The notes under the pieces are model-generated. The model ran no database searches, was not told the origin of the DNA, and worked only from the letters and a program-made list of their open reading frames with translations. Shown here piece by piece: positions 1 to 8,600 of a stretch of 64,000 bases of DNA. Each line of letters opens with the position of its first letter. Position 1 is the stretch's first letter. The stretch covers positions 2,694,501-2,758,500 of the forward strand of contig NZ_CP045354.1 in assembly GCF_009363435.1 (NCBI RefSeq). The letters run 5' to 3'. The stretch is from Labrenzia sp. THAF82 (GTDB lineage: Bacteria; Pseudomonadota; Alphaproteobacteria; Rhizobiales; Stappiaceae). Made by a program: the position numbers and the translations under genes.

Positions 1-49
1 AACAATCCGCTATGTCAGCCGAAACAACGATGTTTTCCAGGCTGCTCGC

Positions 50-991
50 ATGAATGATATTGCAAACGACACGGATACAGGCGTTCCGGCGCTCCTGCGC
101 AACGTGCCTTCCAGTGTTGACTTTAAAAAACTGCGCAAGCGCCTGCTTCGTCAAGCGCGCGAAGCGATCAGCGATTTTGGAATGCTGCCCGCTGAGGCCT
201 CGCAGGAAAAGCGCCCGAAATGGCTTGTCTGCTTGTCCGGCGGCAAAGACAGTTACACACTTCTGGCGGTCCTGATTGAGTTGAAATGGCGCGGCCTTTT
301 GCCCGTGGATCTTCTGGCCTGCAATCTGGATCAGGCCCAGCCGGGCTTTCCTGCCGATGTTCTGCCAAGGTTCTTTGAGGAAAACGGCATCGAACATCTC
401 ATCATTCGCGAAGACACTTATTCCATCGTCACAGACAAGATCCCTGAAAACCGAACCTACTGCTCGCTGTGCTCCCGCCTTAGGCGGGGGATCTTGTATC
501 GGGTTGCGAGAGAGCAAGGATGCGAGGCGATTGTTCTGGGGCATCACAGGGAAGACATCCTTGAAACGTTTTTCATGAACCTCTTTCACGGTGGCCGGCT
601 TGCATCGATGCCGCCGAAGCTGATCAATGATGAGGGCGATCTACTTGTGCTGCGCCCGCTGGCATATGCGGCAGAAAGCGACATCGCCAAGTTCTCTGCG
701 CGGATGGAGTTCCCGATCATACCCTGCAATCTCTGTGGCTCTCAGGACGGGTTGCAACGTGAAGAAGTGAAACGCATGCTTCAGGGATGGGAAAAGCAGA
801 CACCCGGGCGCTTGGGAGTGATGGCAAGGGCACTTGCGCACACACGCCCGTCGCATCTTATGGACAGGTCGATCTATGACTTCGTCAATCTTCGCCCTGC
901 CGATGGAGCAGGGGACGCGCAAGGCGGCGAGGCCGAAGAACCCTGTGGGGCCAGCCTTGCAATGACGGCAAAGCTGTTTGCGGCAGAATGA
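50..991 (+). CDS. ttcA: tRNA 2-thiocytidine(32) synthetase TtcA
   Basis: Cytoplasmic tRNA-modifying enzyme that thiolates cytidine 32 using ATP and an iron-sulfur cluster. The ATP-pyrophosphatase PP-loop SGGKDS is at residues 63-68. The cluster-binding cysteines typical of TtcA appear as CSLC (138-141) and CNLC (226-229). The 313-residue length fits alphaproteobacterial members. The reading frame stays open to the left edge of the window, but TtcA proteins normally begin about 60 residues before the PP-loop, which fits the ATG at 50. The C-terminal 40 residues are poorly conserved-looking. It stands alone and converges with the LysR gene 10 bases downstream. Confidence 0.9.
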   Translation: MNDIANDTDTGVPALLRNVPSSVDFKKLRKRLLRQAREAISDFGMLPAEASQEKRPKWLVCLSGGKDSYTLLAVLIELKWRGLLPVDLLACNLDQAQPGFPADVLPRFFEENGIEHLIIREDTYSIVTDKIPENRTYCSLCSRLRRGILYRVAREQGCEAIVLGHHREDILETFFMNLFHGGRLASMPPKLINDEGDLLVLRPLAYAAESDIAKFSARMEFPIIPCNLCGSQDGLQREEVKRMLQGWEKQTPGRLGVMARALAHTRPSHLMDRSIYDFVNLRPADGAGDAQGGEAEEPCGASLAMTAKLFAAE

Positions 992-1001
992 CTTGATCGC
1001 A

Positions 1002-1886
1002 CTATTGGAACAGCTCTCTGAGCCATGTTTCAACTCTTTGTGCTGAAGGTTTTCGCATTGAAGATCCTTCCCGGTGAAGCAGATAGTGGGTCTGCAGCGC
1101 GGGAATGGCTGTGTCAAAGGGAATGGCAAGGCGTCCGCTTGAGGCCAGCTGCCTCGCAACGCGCCCCAAGAGCAGTGCGACACCTCCCTTTGCTGCGGCC
1201 CATTCTACGGCAGAAAGCGAGGTGTCGACGGTGATGCCTCGATCTCCAGGCATAGATATTCCCTGTGCGTCAAAAAATCTGGCCCAATGGTTTTCAAATC
1301 CAAGAATGTGGATCAACGGGTATTCTGCCAGGTCTGCGGCCGAATGCAGGTTTACTGCAAGGTCCGGGTGACAGACAGGAACCATGACCTCCAGGCCAAG
1401 CGCCTCCGCGTGAGCGCCTGGCCAGTTTCCTGTCCCCAAGCGGATTTCGATATCAATTCCGGTTTCAAGAACGGTGTCCGCCCAGATGGCAGACAGCAAC
1501 CTGATCTCAATCTCGGGGTACTCGTTTTGAAACGAGGCGAGAGCCGGCGCAATGATGAGAACGGCCTCGGAAATAGGTGCTCGAATTGTGACCGAGCCCG
1601 GAGCGGTTGTTCCAAAGAGCCCTGTTGTTGAAACGGCGAGGTCTGTCAATGCCTTGCGGACAGAAGGCAGATAAGCCTTGCCGCTGGCCGTCAGGTCCAC
1701 TTTCCGTGTGCTGCGAATAAGGAGCTGATGTCCAAGCTGCTGTTCCAGGGCCCTGATGTGAGTGCTGATGGCAGCCTGGGTCAGGCCAAGTTCTTCTCCG
1801 GCAGCCGTGAAGCTGCCGTTGCGGCTTGCGGCTTCAAAACTTCTGAGCCATTGGAGGTTCGGGACTGACAGCATTTTCCAACTCAT
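1002..1886 (-). CDS. LysR-family transcriptional regulator
   Basis: A 294-residue LysR-type regulator. The N-terminal winged helix-turn-helix covers about residues 8-66 (SFTAAGEELGLTQAAISTHI is the recognition region) and is followed by the usual linker helix and a substrate-binding-like effector domain to the C-terminus. GcvA-like features are seen (LRSFEAASRNGSF). It is transcribed divergently from the dehydrogenase pair at 1989-4453 with about 100 bases between them. The usual LysR arrangement suggests it controls those genes, but the inducer is unknown. Confidence 0.9.
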   Translation of the reverse strand: MSWKMLSVPNLQWLRSFEAASRNGSFTAAGEELGLTQAAISTHIRALEQQLGHQLLIRSTRKVDLTASGKAYLPSVRKALTDLAVSTTGLFGTTAPGSVTIRAPISEAVLIIAPALASFQNEYPEIEIRLLSAIWADTVLETGIDIEIRLGTGNWPGAHAEALGLEVMVPVCHPDLAVNLHSAADLAEYPLIHILGFENHWARFFDAQGISMPGDRGITVDTSLSAVEWAAAKGGVALLLGRVARQLASSGRLAIPFDTAIPALQTHYLLHREGSSMRKPSAQRVETWLRELFQ

Positions 1887-1988
1887 AAAAAAATCGATGC
1901 AATCAACCTAAATTATATCGTTTCTCTTTTCCAAACTCGAGCGACAAACTGAAGGCATGTTCAAACGATTGCCGAAAGGGCACCTTTC

Positions 1989-2981
1989 ATGCGTGTCGGT
2001 TTTATTGGTCTAGGAAATGTCGGCGGAAAACTGGCCGGAAGCATCTTGCGCAATGGTTATCAGCTGGATGTTCATGATCTCAATCCGCTCCTTGTCGAAA
2101 AGTTCGTATCTCTGGGAGCGAACAGGGCCGCCACGCCCAAGGAAATGGCCGGTAGATGCGACGTTGTCATCACCTGTCTGCCGACTCCATCGGCCTGTGC
2201 ATCGGTTGTCGAAGGGCCAGAAGGCCTTCTGGAAGGCATGGGGCCAGGCAAGATCTGGGCGGAAATGTCCACCACAGATGCCGATGAGACAAGACGCCTG
2301 GCAGGACGTGTCATCGCCGCAGGCGGCGAAGCGATCGAATGTCCGGTCTCCGGTGGCTGTCATCGTGCTGCCACCGGGAACATTTCAATCTTTGCGGGAT
2401 GTAGCCGCGAGACGTTCGAAAGGGCCTTGCCTTTTCTGACGGTGCTCGGTCGGCGGGTTCTTCATACAGGTGATATCGGCTCGGCTTCCGTCTTGAAAGT
2501 GGTCACAAACTACCTGGCGACGGCGAACCTCGTCTCATTGGCGGAAGCGCTGGTGACCTGCAAAGCTGCCGGAATGGACTTGAACACGTCATACGAGGCC
2601 ATTCGGATCTCGTCCGGTAACTCCTTCGTTCACGAGACGGAAAGCCAGGTGATCCTCAATGGCTCTCGAGACATTTCCTTCACCATGGACCTGGTTGCCA
2701 AGGACATTGGACTGTTCCAGAACTTGGCTCAAAGTCACGATGTGCCCTTGGAAGTGTCGCCCTTGCTGAACCACATCTTCGCCGATGCGATTGGCCGATA
2801 CGGAGAGCGTGAGCTTTCACCCAATATTATCAAAAGGCTGGAAGAGGCGACCGGACTTGAGGTCCTTGCTAACGGATTTCCACCCGAGATGATTGACGAC
2901 GAACCGGAAGAGCCTGGATACGAGGTAAAGCCTACGCAAGATGTCTGCATTTGCGATGAACGGGAAGGTGCGGACGGATGA
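1989..2981 (+). CDS. NAD(P)-dependent beta-hydroxyacid dehydrogenase (3-hydroxyisobutyrate dehydrogenase family)
   Basis: Oxidises a 3-hydroxy acid (or reduces the matching semialdehyde) with NAD(P). The Rossmann motif GFIGLGNVGGKLAG is at residues 4-17. The family substrate-binding signature VSGG is at 120-123. The catalytic lysine is K170 in KVVTNYL, with N174 beside it. At 330 residues it is about 35 longer than typical HIBADH because of an acidic C-terminal tail. The stop overlaps the aldehyde dehydrogenase start by 4 bases, so the two enzymes are translationally coupled and probably act in sequence on a hydroxy acid and aldehyde. The exact substrate cannot be told. Confidence 0.85.
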   Translation: MRVGFIGLGNVGGKLAGSILRNGYQLDVHDLNPLLVEKFVSLGANRAATPKEMAGRCDVVITCLPTPSACASVVEGPEGLLEGMGPGKIWAEMSTTDADETRRLAGRVIAAGGEAIECPVSGGCHRAATGNISIFAGCSRETFERALPFLTVLGRRVLHTGDIGSASVLKVVTNYLATANLVSLAEALVTCKAAGMDLNTSYEAIRISSGNSFVHETESQVILNGSRDISFTMDLVAKDIGLFQNLAQSHDVPLEVSPLLNHIFADAIGRYGERELSPNIIKRLEEATGLEVLANGFPPEMIDDEPEEPGYEVKPTQDVCICDEREGADG

Positions 2982-4453
2982 TTGAAAAGCGCCAATTCTA
3001 TATCGGCGGAAGGTGGGTTGAGCCGCTTGGTCCTGATCAAATGGACGTGGTCAATCCTGCAAACGAAGAAACGGTTGGAATAATCTCGATGGGCACGGCA
3101 GCCGATGTCGACAAGGCTGTCTCGGCGGCAAAGGATGCGTTTCCTGGCTGGGCTGAAACGTCCATTGACGAACGCGCGGCGCTCATCGAACGGATCATCG
3201 AGGTCTACAAGCGGCGAACACCTGAAATGGACGCAGCGATCCGGCTGGAAATGGGGGCTCCCCAAACCTTCGCACGCGAACAGCAGACGCCAGCCGGTAT
3301 TGGCCATTTGATGGCAACACTGGAAGCATTGAAATCTCACCGTTTCGAGAGACCGTCGCCGCGTGGAGGAAGCTTGATTGTGCACGAGCCTGTCGGGGTT
3401 TGCGGTCTGATCACACCCTGGAACTGGCCAATCAATCAGATCGCCGCAAAAGTTGCTCCAGCGCTTGCCGCGGGATGCACCATGGTTCTGAAGCCAAGTG
3501 AAATAGCGCCTCTTTCCGCGCTGCTTTTTGCTGAAATGCTTGATGAAGCAGGCTGTCCTGCCGGTGTTTTCAACCTGATCAACGGCGATGGCCCAACTGT
3601 CGGTGCGGCGATGTCGGCACATCCGGACATTGATATGATGTCCTTTACCGGTTCGACACGGGCAGGGGTTTCTGTCGCGCAGAACGCAGCTCCCACTGTC
3701 AAACGTGTTGCGCTCGAACTTGGCGGCAAATCGGCAAATCTGCTTTTTGCCGATGCGGATCTGGAATCCGCTATCCGATACTCACTGGAGAGCTGCTTCC
3801 TAAATTCGGGCCAATCCTGTGATGCGCCGACCAGGTTGCTGGTAGAGGCAAAGGTCTACGATCTGGCCGTAGACCTTGCAGCGGAGTTTGCCGGTCAGAC
3901 CAGGGTCGGTGACCCGGCACGGGAAGGAGCGCATATCGGGCCCGTCATCAGCGGTCTGCAGTATGAAAAAATCCAGGGTCATATTGAACGTGCCATTGCC
4001 GACGGCGCCAGACTTGTTGCTGGAGGTCCCGGCAAACCGGACGGGTTCGACAGGGGCTTTTTTGTCAAGCCAACCGTTTTCGCTGACGTAACCAATTCAA
4101 TGGCCATTGCCCGGACCGAAGTCTTCGGCCCGGTTCTGGTCATGATCCCCTTTCAAACCGAGGAAGAGGGGATCGCCATGGCAAACGACACGCCATACGG
4201 TCTTGCCGCCTATCTGCAAACCGGCGATCAGGACCGCGCGAACCGGGTTGCGCGAAAGTTGAGGGCGGGAAGCGTTTACATCAATGGTGGCAGTCCGGAT
4301 TGGGATGTGCCTTTCGGTGGCTACAAACAGTCGGGGAATGGTCGCGAATATGGCGAGTTTGGCCTTGAGGATTTTCTGGAGGTGAAGGCCATCACGACTG
4401 CGTGGGTGTGGTCATTTGATCAGGCGAACACATCCAATTTTTCGCGAATTTGA
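2978..4453 (+). CDS. NAD(P)-dependent aldehyde dehydrogenase
   Basis: Oxidises an aldehyde to its carboxylic acid. The 491-residue length is standard for the superfamily. The oxyanion-hole asparagine is N149 in PWNWP, the general base is E247 in ALELGGKS, and the nucleophile is C281 in SGQSC. The motif FTGST is present at about 223-227. It lacks the methylmalonate-semialdehyde dehydrogenase signatures, so valine catabolism is not supported despite the neighbouring HIBADH-like gene. Second gene of a coupled pair, with an ATGA overlap. The start is the ATG of that overlap. Confidence 0.9.
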   Translation: MIEKRQFYIGGRWVEPLGPDQMDVVNPANEETVGIISMGTAADVDKAVSAAKDAFPGWAETSIDERAALIERIIEVYKRRTPEMDAAIRLEMGAPQTFAREQQTPAGIGHLMATLEALKSHRFERPSPRGGSLIVHEPVGVCGLITPWNWPINQIAAKVAPALAAGCTMVLKPSEIAPLSALLFAEMLDEAGCPAGVFNLINGDGPTVGAAMSAHPDIDMMSFTGSTRAGVSVAQNAAPTVKRVALELGGKSANLLFADADLESAIRYSLESCFLNSGQSCDAPTRLLVEAKVYDLAVDLAAEFAGQTRVGDPAREGAHIGPVISGLQYEKIQGHIERAIADGARLVAGGPGKPDGFDRGFFVKPTVFADVTNSMAIARTEVFGPVLVMIPFQTEEEGIAMANDTPYGLAAYLQTGDQDRANRVARKLRAGSVYINGGSPDWDVPFGGYKQSGNGREYGEFGLEDFLEVKAITTAWVWSFDQANTSNFSRI

Positions 4454-4740
4454 CCAGTGCAAGAACTCGGGCGCGGCATTTTGAACGCTTAAAACGATAC
4501 GTCGACAAGTCTTGGATGAGATGAAACATCATTCAGTCGCGAAGAGTTGGCAGTGCGCACTTCAGTGCTTTGCCAATTCCTGACCCATATCCACACGCCA
4601 AAGCTCAACTTTGGTTCTTGGTCGGAGGCAAGGTATCAATGCCTGCAAGGCCGGGTTCAGTCAATGAACCCAAATTGGATGACGATCAAAAGAGAATTAA
4701 CTTTTGCTCAAAAAGAGTATATTGTGTAAAGTTCCGTTAG
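4454..4740. other. Intergenic stretch without a supported gene
   Basis: Between the aldehyde dehydrogenase and the riboswitch-like segment. A 60-codon open frame at 4547-4729 has no recognisable motif, and I do not accept it as a gene. The sequence becomes AT-rich near 4690-4735, where the promoter of the Rid-family gene would lie. Confidence 0.5.
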
Positions 4741-4808
4741 CAGGCTTCAAGCCCGTGAACGGGTCTTGAGTGTTCAGACCGGTGCAACTCCCGACGGTGA
4801 GGCAGCGA
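4741..4808 (+). promoter_or_regulatory. Riboswitch-like leader (FMN-aptamer-like 3' half), tentative
   Basis: Just upstream of the Rid-family start there are segments like conserved parts of the second half of the FMN (RFN) aptamer, in the right order: AGCCCGTGAAC (4750-4760), CAGACCGGTGCAACTCC (4775-4791) and CGACGGTGA (4792-4800). The first aptamer half (with ACCGGCGGT) and the closing GGATG helix were not found. Part of the block also resembles a deleted cobalamin aptamer. GGTGAGG at 4796-4802 doubles as the ribosome binding site. This is a remnant, a highly diverged element or chance. Confidence 0.3.
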
Positions 4809-4809
4809 C

Positions 4810-5244
4810 ATGGCAAAAAGTTTTGATCCTTCAGATCTCTGGAGCCCTTTTGGTGCCTTTTCTCAGGCTGTGATCGTTGGAGAAGGAAAAACGATCTACT
4901 TAAAGGGGCAAGTTTCGCTCGGACCAGATGGTGAGGTTGTCGGTGAGGGGGACATGGCGGCTCAAGTTGCTCAGGTCTTGAAAAACATCTCCTGTGTTCT
5001 GGACGCTATGGGTGGACGAATGAGCGACATTGTTTCACTCCAGCAATTTACGTCAGATATTCAAGCCTTCATGCGCTGTGCTGAAATAAGGTCACGTTTC
5101 TTTGACGCGCCTTATCCTGTCACAACAACTTTGGAAATCTCATCGCTTTATGACGCAAGATTGCTTGTTGAGATAACCGCCATTGCTGAAATCCCTGTAA
5201 GCCGCTTTGTCATGCCAGATGCCGCGTTGGAAAAGCACCAATAA
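4810..5244 (+). CDS. Rid-family (YjgF/YER057c/UK114) protein, non-RidA type
   Basis: A 144-residue single-domain protein of the Rid family, which forms trimers with active sites between subunits. Typical elements are the FSQAV segment near residue 17, LKGQV near 31-35 and the helix AQVLKNISCVLDAMGG at 54-69. In RidA enamine/imine deaminases the substrate carboxylate is held by Arg105 in a PAR motif. Here the equivalent residue is Thr105 (PYPVTTT), so canonical imine deaminase activity is doubtful and one of the Rid4-Rid7 type subfamilies is more likely. A ribosome binding site GGTGAGG precedes the ATG. Confidence 0.8.
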   Translation: MAKSFDPSDLWSPFGAFSQAVIVGEGKTIYLKGQVSLGPDGEVVGEGDMAAQVAQVLKNISCVLDAMGGRMSDIVSLQQFTSDIQAFMRCAEIRSRFFDAPYPVTTTLEISSLYDARLLVEITAIAEIPVSRFVMPDAALEKHQ

Positions 5245-5385
5245 CTCAAATGCAAAGCGCACTGTTCGACCGCCAGGTATAGCTGAAGGATGAACACTCT
5301 TTGGAACAGTGTTACGCCTGAGCGAAATGCGTCTTTAAGATGCCGACGGTAACGGTTTCAATCCAAATCGAAGGAAGCCAAAAAG

Positions 5386-5973
5386 TCACAGCGGGGTAAG
5401 GTCACGCGGGAGCCTAGCGGGATCGTATCTTCGTCCATATGTGGCCTGTCCAATGCTTGCCGCGGCTGCGAGACCAAGCAGCCCAAAGATGATGAGACCG
5501 GGACGCACGAACCATTGCGCGTCGGCGCGCATGTTCGTCCAGAGGAAAACAAAGAGTGCTAAATCGACGGCAGCGCACACAGCGAATACCGTCCATCCTT
5601 TGACTGGAGACCCCTTTGCAAACCCTCGCAAAAACCGGATTTCTGTTTTTTGCCTGGTATCCAGACAGCGATGCAGGTGACGCAGGAATTCGAGATATGT
5701 CCGTGCCCGGACCCTATCTGGAGCACCGGTCACAGAGGCTCCGCTGACTTTTATTGTCTTGCCGTCAGCAAACCTGATCAAAGCCCGTCCCGCGGGGTCA
5801 GCGATCTTCGGCTTTTCCGCCCAGAGCCTGATTTCTGTAATATCGGCAAGCGATCGCGCTTCACGAACCGGGTCCTTACCCCACTCAAGTCGTAAATCAC
5901 CTGTGATGCGCAGTACCAGATCGCGAGACTGCAGTGCTCCATCAATTGATGTATTTAGCGAATAACCATCCAT
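5386..5973 (-). CDS. Uncharacterised membrane protein with two transmembrane helices
   Basis: Not recognised. The first 120 residues are soluble and beta-rich in appearance, with a segment (about 45-80) resembling small PH-like sheets. Two hydrophobic helices follow at about 128-148 and 160-178, with a short basic tail. The open frame begins with GTG two codons earlier, at 5979; the ATG at 5973 is used here. It stands alone, convergent with the Rid-family gene, and no function can be proposed. Confidence 0.6.
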   Translation of the reverse strand: MDGYSLNTSIDGALQSRDLVLRITGDLRLEWGKDPVREARSLADITEIRLWAEKPKIADPAGRALIRFADGKTIKVSGASVTGAPDRVRARTYLEFLRHLHRCLDTRQKTEIRFLRGFAKGSPVKGWTVFAVCAAVDLALFVFLWTNMRADAQWFVRPGLIIFGLLGLAAAASIGQATYGRRYDPARLPRDLTPL

Positions 5974-6071
5974 GGACACGATACCAAGCGGTGCGCTCCT
6001 TAATGTGCGATTGATAACTCCACCAATTAAGCTCTGCTAAAGCTCATCTTTGGGAAGAATGCAGGAGTTCC

Positions 6072-6521
6072 TCATTGTTCGTGCTGGAACGGTTGCCCTT
6101 CACCTTTTTCAAGATAGGGTTTCAAGCTTTCCAGAAGGAAAAAATTCCATCCTGCTTCGCAGATATCCCAGCATTCCATGCTTTCAATGAGCCCTTCATG
6201 AGTAAACTCAAGTCGCGTTCTGTTTTCGTCCAGTTCTATCAAATTCCACAATATCCTTGTTCCGGTCCATTCGTCGTCCCGCTTCAAGGTATCGTTTGCA
6301 TGATAGTGTTCTAAAATGTCCCACTCGATGCATTCATTGGGTACCAACTTGGCGACCTTGATGTGGTTGTATGTTTCTCCGAAGCGAGTGGAAAAAACCA
6401 TCCCCACTTCCGAAGCATCGCCAGAGCCAGTCGTCCACCAGTTTACAACGCCGCTGGTTATCGCTGCATAGATGGCACTGGCAGGCACATCGACTTCGAC
6501 AATTCTTTTGTATCCAGCCAT
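6072..6521 (-). CDS. SRPBCC/AHSA1-type protein
   Basis: A 149-residue START/Bet v1-like (SRPBCC) protein of the activator-of-Hsp90-homologue type. It shows the N-terminal pattern with VDVPASAIYAAIT, a central WWTTGSG segment, and the C-terminal LEFTHEGL and GWNFFLLESLKPYLEKG signature. These proteins form a hydrophobic pocket for small ligands; the ligand is not known. Third gene of the arsR-SRPBCC-SRPBCC operon, 15 bases after the preceding gene. Confidence 0.8.
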   Translation of the reverse strand: MAGYKRIVEVDVPASAIYAAITSGVVNWWTTGSGDASEVGMVFSTRFGETYNHIKVAKLVPNECIEWDILEHYHANDTLKRDDEWTGTRILWNLIELDENRTRLEFTHEGLIESMECWDICEAGWNFFLLESLKPYLEKGEGQPFQHEQ

Positions 6522-6536
6522 AGTTTCTGATGCCTC

Positions 6537-6953
6537 CTAGCATTCAAGATTGAAAAGTAACTCTTTGAGTTGGCGAAGTTTTTGAGGCCATCCCGAGGAC
6601 AGGCTTTCGATGTCTTTGCGAGTTGTCGTTCCGGTATGACGCAGTGAGAGTTTGGTGCCGCCTTGGAAAGACTGAAGTTCGAATGAAACACGCGTAGGTT
6701 CTTCAATGTCAGTGCTTTCCCATAGCCACTCCATCAATGTGGGTGCCTCGAGTGTGAGTACTTCACAATGAGTGAAGCCGCGCCAGTTCTCAGTGGCGTT
6801 GCCGCGAATGGTAAACTTATGACCAACAACAGGCTGAAAATCACATGGCATCAGCCATTCGGAAATTGCAGCAGGATCAGTCAGTGCCTGCCACACACGT
6901 TCCAGGGGGTGTGGGTAGAATTCTTCAAGATTCAGATTGAGGATCTGGCTCAT
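6537..6953 (-). CDS. SRPBCC/AHSA1-type protein
   Basis: A 138-residue SRPBCC protein with the AHSA1 pattern: YPHPLERVWQALTDPAAISEW near the N-terminus, EWLWES in the centre and LRHTGTTTRKDIESLSSGWPQKLRQLKELL at the end. It is a paralogue of the next gene downstream. Its start overlaps the stop of the ArsR gene by 4 bases, so it is translationally coupled to the regulator. ArsR/AHSA1 operons are common in proteobacteria, but their ligand is unknown. Confidence 0.85.
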   Translation of the reverse strand: MSQILNLNLEEFYPHPLERVWQALTDPAAISEWLMPCDFQPVVGHKFTIRGNATENWRGFTHCEVLTLEAPTLMEWLWESTDIEEPTRVSFELQSFQGGTKLSLRHTGTTTRKDIESLSSGWPQKLRQLKELLFNLEC

Positions 6954-7288
6954 TCCTGCCCGTCACCCTCTTGTCGGTTTAAATACTCGCCAAGGCCCTT
7001 GAGGCGATTTTGCCAATACGGCCGGTAGAGGGCCGTCCAGTCGTGAACTGTTTGCAATGGCTCAAATCGTGAGCGGTAGAGCCGTTTTCTGCCATGAGTT
7101 TTGCTCTCAACCAGTCCGACTTCACGCAGTACACTTAGATGTTGCGAAACTGCCGAGTACGTAATCCCGAGTTCCTCAACACAATCTCCGACAGGTCTCG
7201 ATTCATGCGCGAGAAATCCAAGCAGGGCCCTGCGATTGGGATCCGCTATGGCATGAAAAACGTCTGATGTTGCTTTTTGTGGAGGCAT
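6950..7288 (-). CDS. ArsR-family winged-helix repressor
   Basis: A compact helix-turn-helix repressor: AIADPNRRALLGFLAHE is followed by a recognition helix in ITYSAVSQHLSVLREVGLVESKTHGRKRLY. No metal-binding cysteine motif (such as CVC) is seen, matching the non-metal ArsR group that accompanies AHSA1 proteins. The open frame starts at an ATG at 7297, but that codon overlaps a good -10 element. The next ATG, at 7288, sits where transcription should begin, so a leaderless message starting at 7288 is preferred. First gene of the operon, probably autoregulated. Confidence 0.85.
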   Translation of the reverse strand: MPPQKATSDVFHAIADPNRRALLGFLAHESRPVGDCVEELGITYSAVSQHLSVLREVGLVESKTHGRKRLYRSRFEPLQTVHDWTALYRPYWQNRLKGLGEYLNRQEGDGQE

Positions 7289-7295
7289 GCCATTC

Positions 7296-7323
7296 ATTAT
7301 TTTAGTATATACTTAAATGTCAA
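7296..7323 (-). promoter_or_regulatory. Promoter with embedded ArsR operator
   Basis: Read on the minus strand: a perfect -35 TTGACA (7323-7318), a near-palindrome TTTAAGTATATACTAAA (7317-7301) filling the spacer, and a -10 AATAAT (7301-7296), 16 bases after the -35. A repressor bound to the palindrome would block RNA polymerase. The predicted transcription start falls at about 7289, next to the ATG at 7288. Confidence 0.6.
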
Positions 7324-7377
7324 GAGTGACTTTCAATCCGGGTCAATCAAACCGGGATGAGTTTCCCTGAAAGTGAG

Positions 7378-7523
7378 ATGCAGCTCTCTGACTTTGAGTG
7401 GCACTTGATCCAACCAAATGGTCCTTGAAAACTCGTGGCACACCTCGAGTTCACGAATGTTGTATCCTGAAAGGCGTTTCCTGGGCCTTGCGCTCAGGAG
7501 TGCCGAAACGAGACTTGCCAGAG
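7378..7523 (+). pseudogene. Decayed IS5-family transposase N-terminal fragment
   Basis: From the ATG at 7378 the reading MQLSDFEWHLIQP matches the typical start of IS5-family (IS427-type) transposases. It stops after 16 codons. In another frame the same similarity continues as LKTRGTPRVHE, then GVSWALRSGVPKRDLPE, matching the 'RGvPRvddR..lnGifWvLRSGaPWRDLPE' block. A frameshift near 7420, loss of the DDE catalytic region and absence of terminal inverted repeats show that it is a dead fragment. Confidence 0.6.
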
Positions 7524-8075
7524 TGGGGCTTCATCCGGATCGAGTATTGGCCACCGCATCGTCACGCGGTCCAAGAGATCATCTTCCTGGTATTCGCAAA
7601 CACCAACAGTGACACGGCTGCGGCGCGGTGCCGGTGGGTTAACCGACCAGCTTCCTATGAGTAATTGCTGTCAATACAACTTAAAGGCTTACTGTAAAGA
7701 ACTCTAAGTTTAATTCCTGGTTGTGTATTCGCGGCAAACTTAAGTACATTCACTTATGCACGTTTGCATTGAAATACATTTTAGATCATTATCTCTGGTG
7801 GTTTTACTTGGCATTTTGCGGAAAATTTGTCGTGAAATGCCAAAACTCGGTGCTCATTTAACATCTCAGCAAGATTTTTGCCTCTAGGTCATATCTCTAG
7901 ATTTCCTGGGGGTGGGAAAATTTTGGGAAGTTTTGGTAAGTTATTCTGTCTCTTTGTGGGCCGGATAACGTTGCCAAAATTTCATTTCGTTTCCCTGTCG
8001 TTTTTCAAAAAGCAACTCATCAGGTGATCTTTGGAGGAAGTCTTTAGGACTATTGCCTGCAAGGGAGATTGATGT
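7524..8075. other. Long intergenic region with one inverted repeat
   Basis: No gene is supported in this AT-rich stretch upstream of the PAS gene. It holds a perfect 9-base inverted repeat, TTGGCATTT (7808-7816) and AAATGCCAA (7835-7843), with an 18-base loop; the role is unknown. The 5' part may contain more decayed mobile-element sequence. Confidence 0.5.
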
Positions 8076-8600
8076 ATGGCCAAGGATGTAATTGTTACCG
8101 GTGTCGAGCAGTTTTTCGGTGATGATGAAATCATCGTCAGTAAAACGGATCTCAAAGGCCGGATCACCTATTGCAATGATGTGTTTCTCAGAATTGCCGG
8201 ATACACCGAGAAAGAATGCCTCGGCGAACCGCACAACATCATTCGTCATCCGGACATGCCGCGTTGCGTTTTTGATCTCTTGTGGGGACATATCCAGGAT
8301 CGACGCGAGATTTTTGCTTACGTGGTCAACCGCTGCAAGAACGGCGACCACTACTGGGTTCTCGCCCATGTGACGCCGAGCGTCGACAACAACGGAGACG
8401 TTGTCGGATATCACTCGAACAGGCGGGTCCCGGACAGAAATATTCTGGAGGGAGTTGTCGCTCCTCTTTATGCCGATTTGGTTGCCGAAGAGCGCCGTCA
8501 CGCCAACAGAAAAGACGGCCTCCATTCCTCGAAGGAAATGGTGGCCGGCATCCTGCAGGAACGAGGCGTACCCTATGACGAGTTCATTGCCGGTCTTTGA
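8076..8600 (+). CDS. Aer-type PAS-domain protein
   Basis: A 174-residue soluble protein that is essentially one PAS sensor domain. The segment SKTDLKGRITYCNDVFLRIAGYTEKECLGEPHNIIRHPDMPRCVF is the classic Aer/PAS_3 pattern, including the HNIIRHPDMP motif found in FAD-binding Aer proteins. The C-terminal 50 residues form a helical linker. No transmembrane segment, HAMP or output domain is present. The chemoreceptor gene begins 48 bases downstream, which suggests that the PAS protein senses redox or energy state and signals through it. Confidence 0.85.
   Translation: MAKDVIVTGVEQFFGDDEIIVSKTDLKGRITYCNDVFLRIAGYTEKECLGEPHNIIRHPDMPRCVFDLLWGHIQDRREIFAYVVNRCKNGDHYWVLAHVTPSVDNNGDVVGYHSNRRVPDRNILEGVVAPLYADLVAEERRHANRKDGLHSSKEMVAGILQERGVPYDEFIAGL

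Noticed and set aside
2735..3622. 295-codon minus-strand open frame
   Set aside because: Antisense to the dehydrogenase and aldehyde dehydrogenase genes, both certain.
4547..4729. 60-codon ORF upstream of the Rid-family gene
   Set aside because: No ribosome binding site or recognisable motif; it lies in the likely promoter/leader region.
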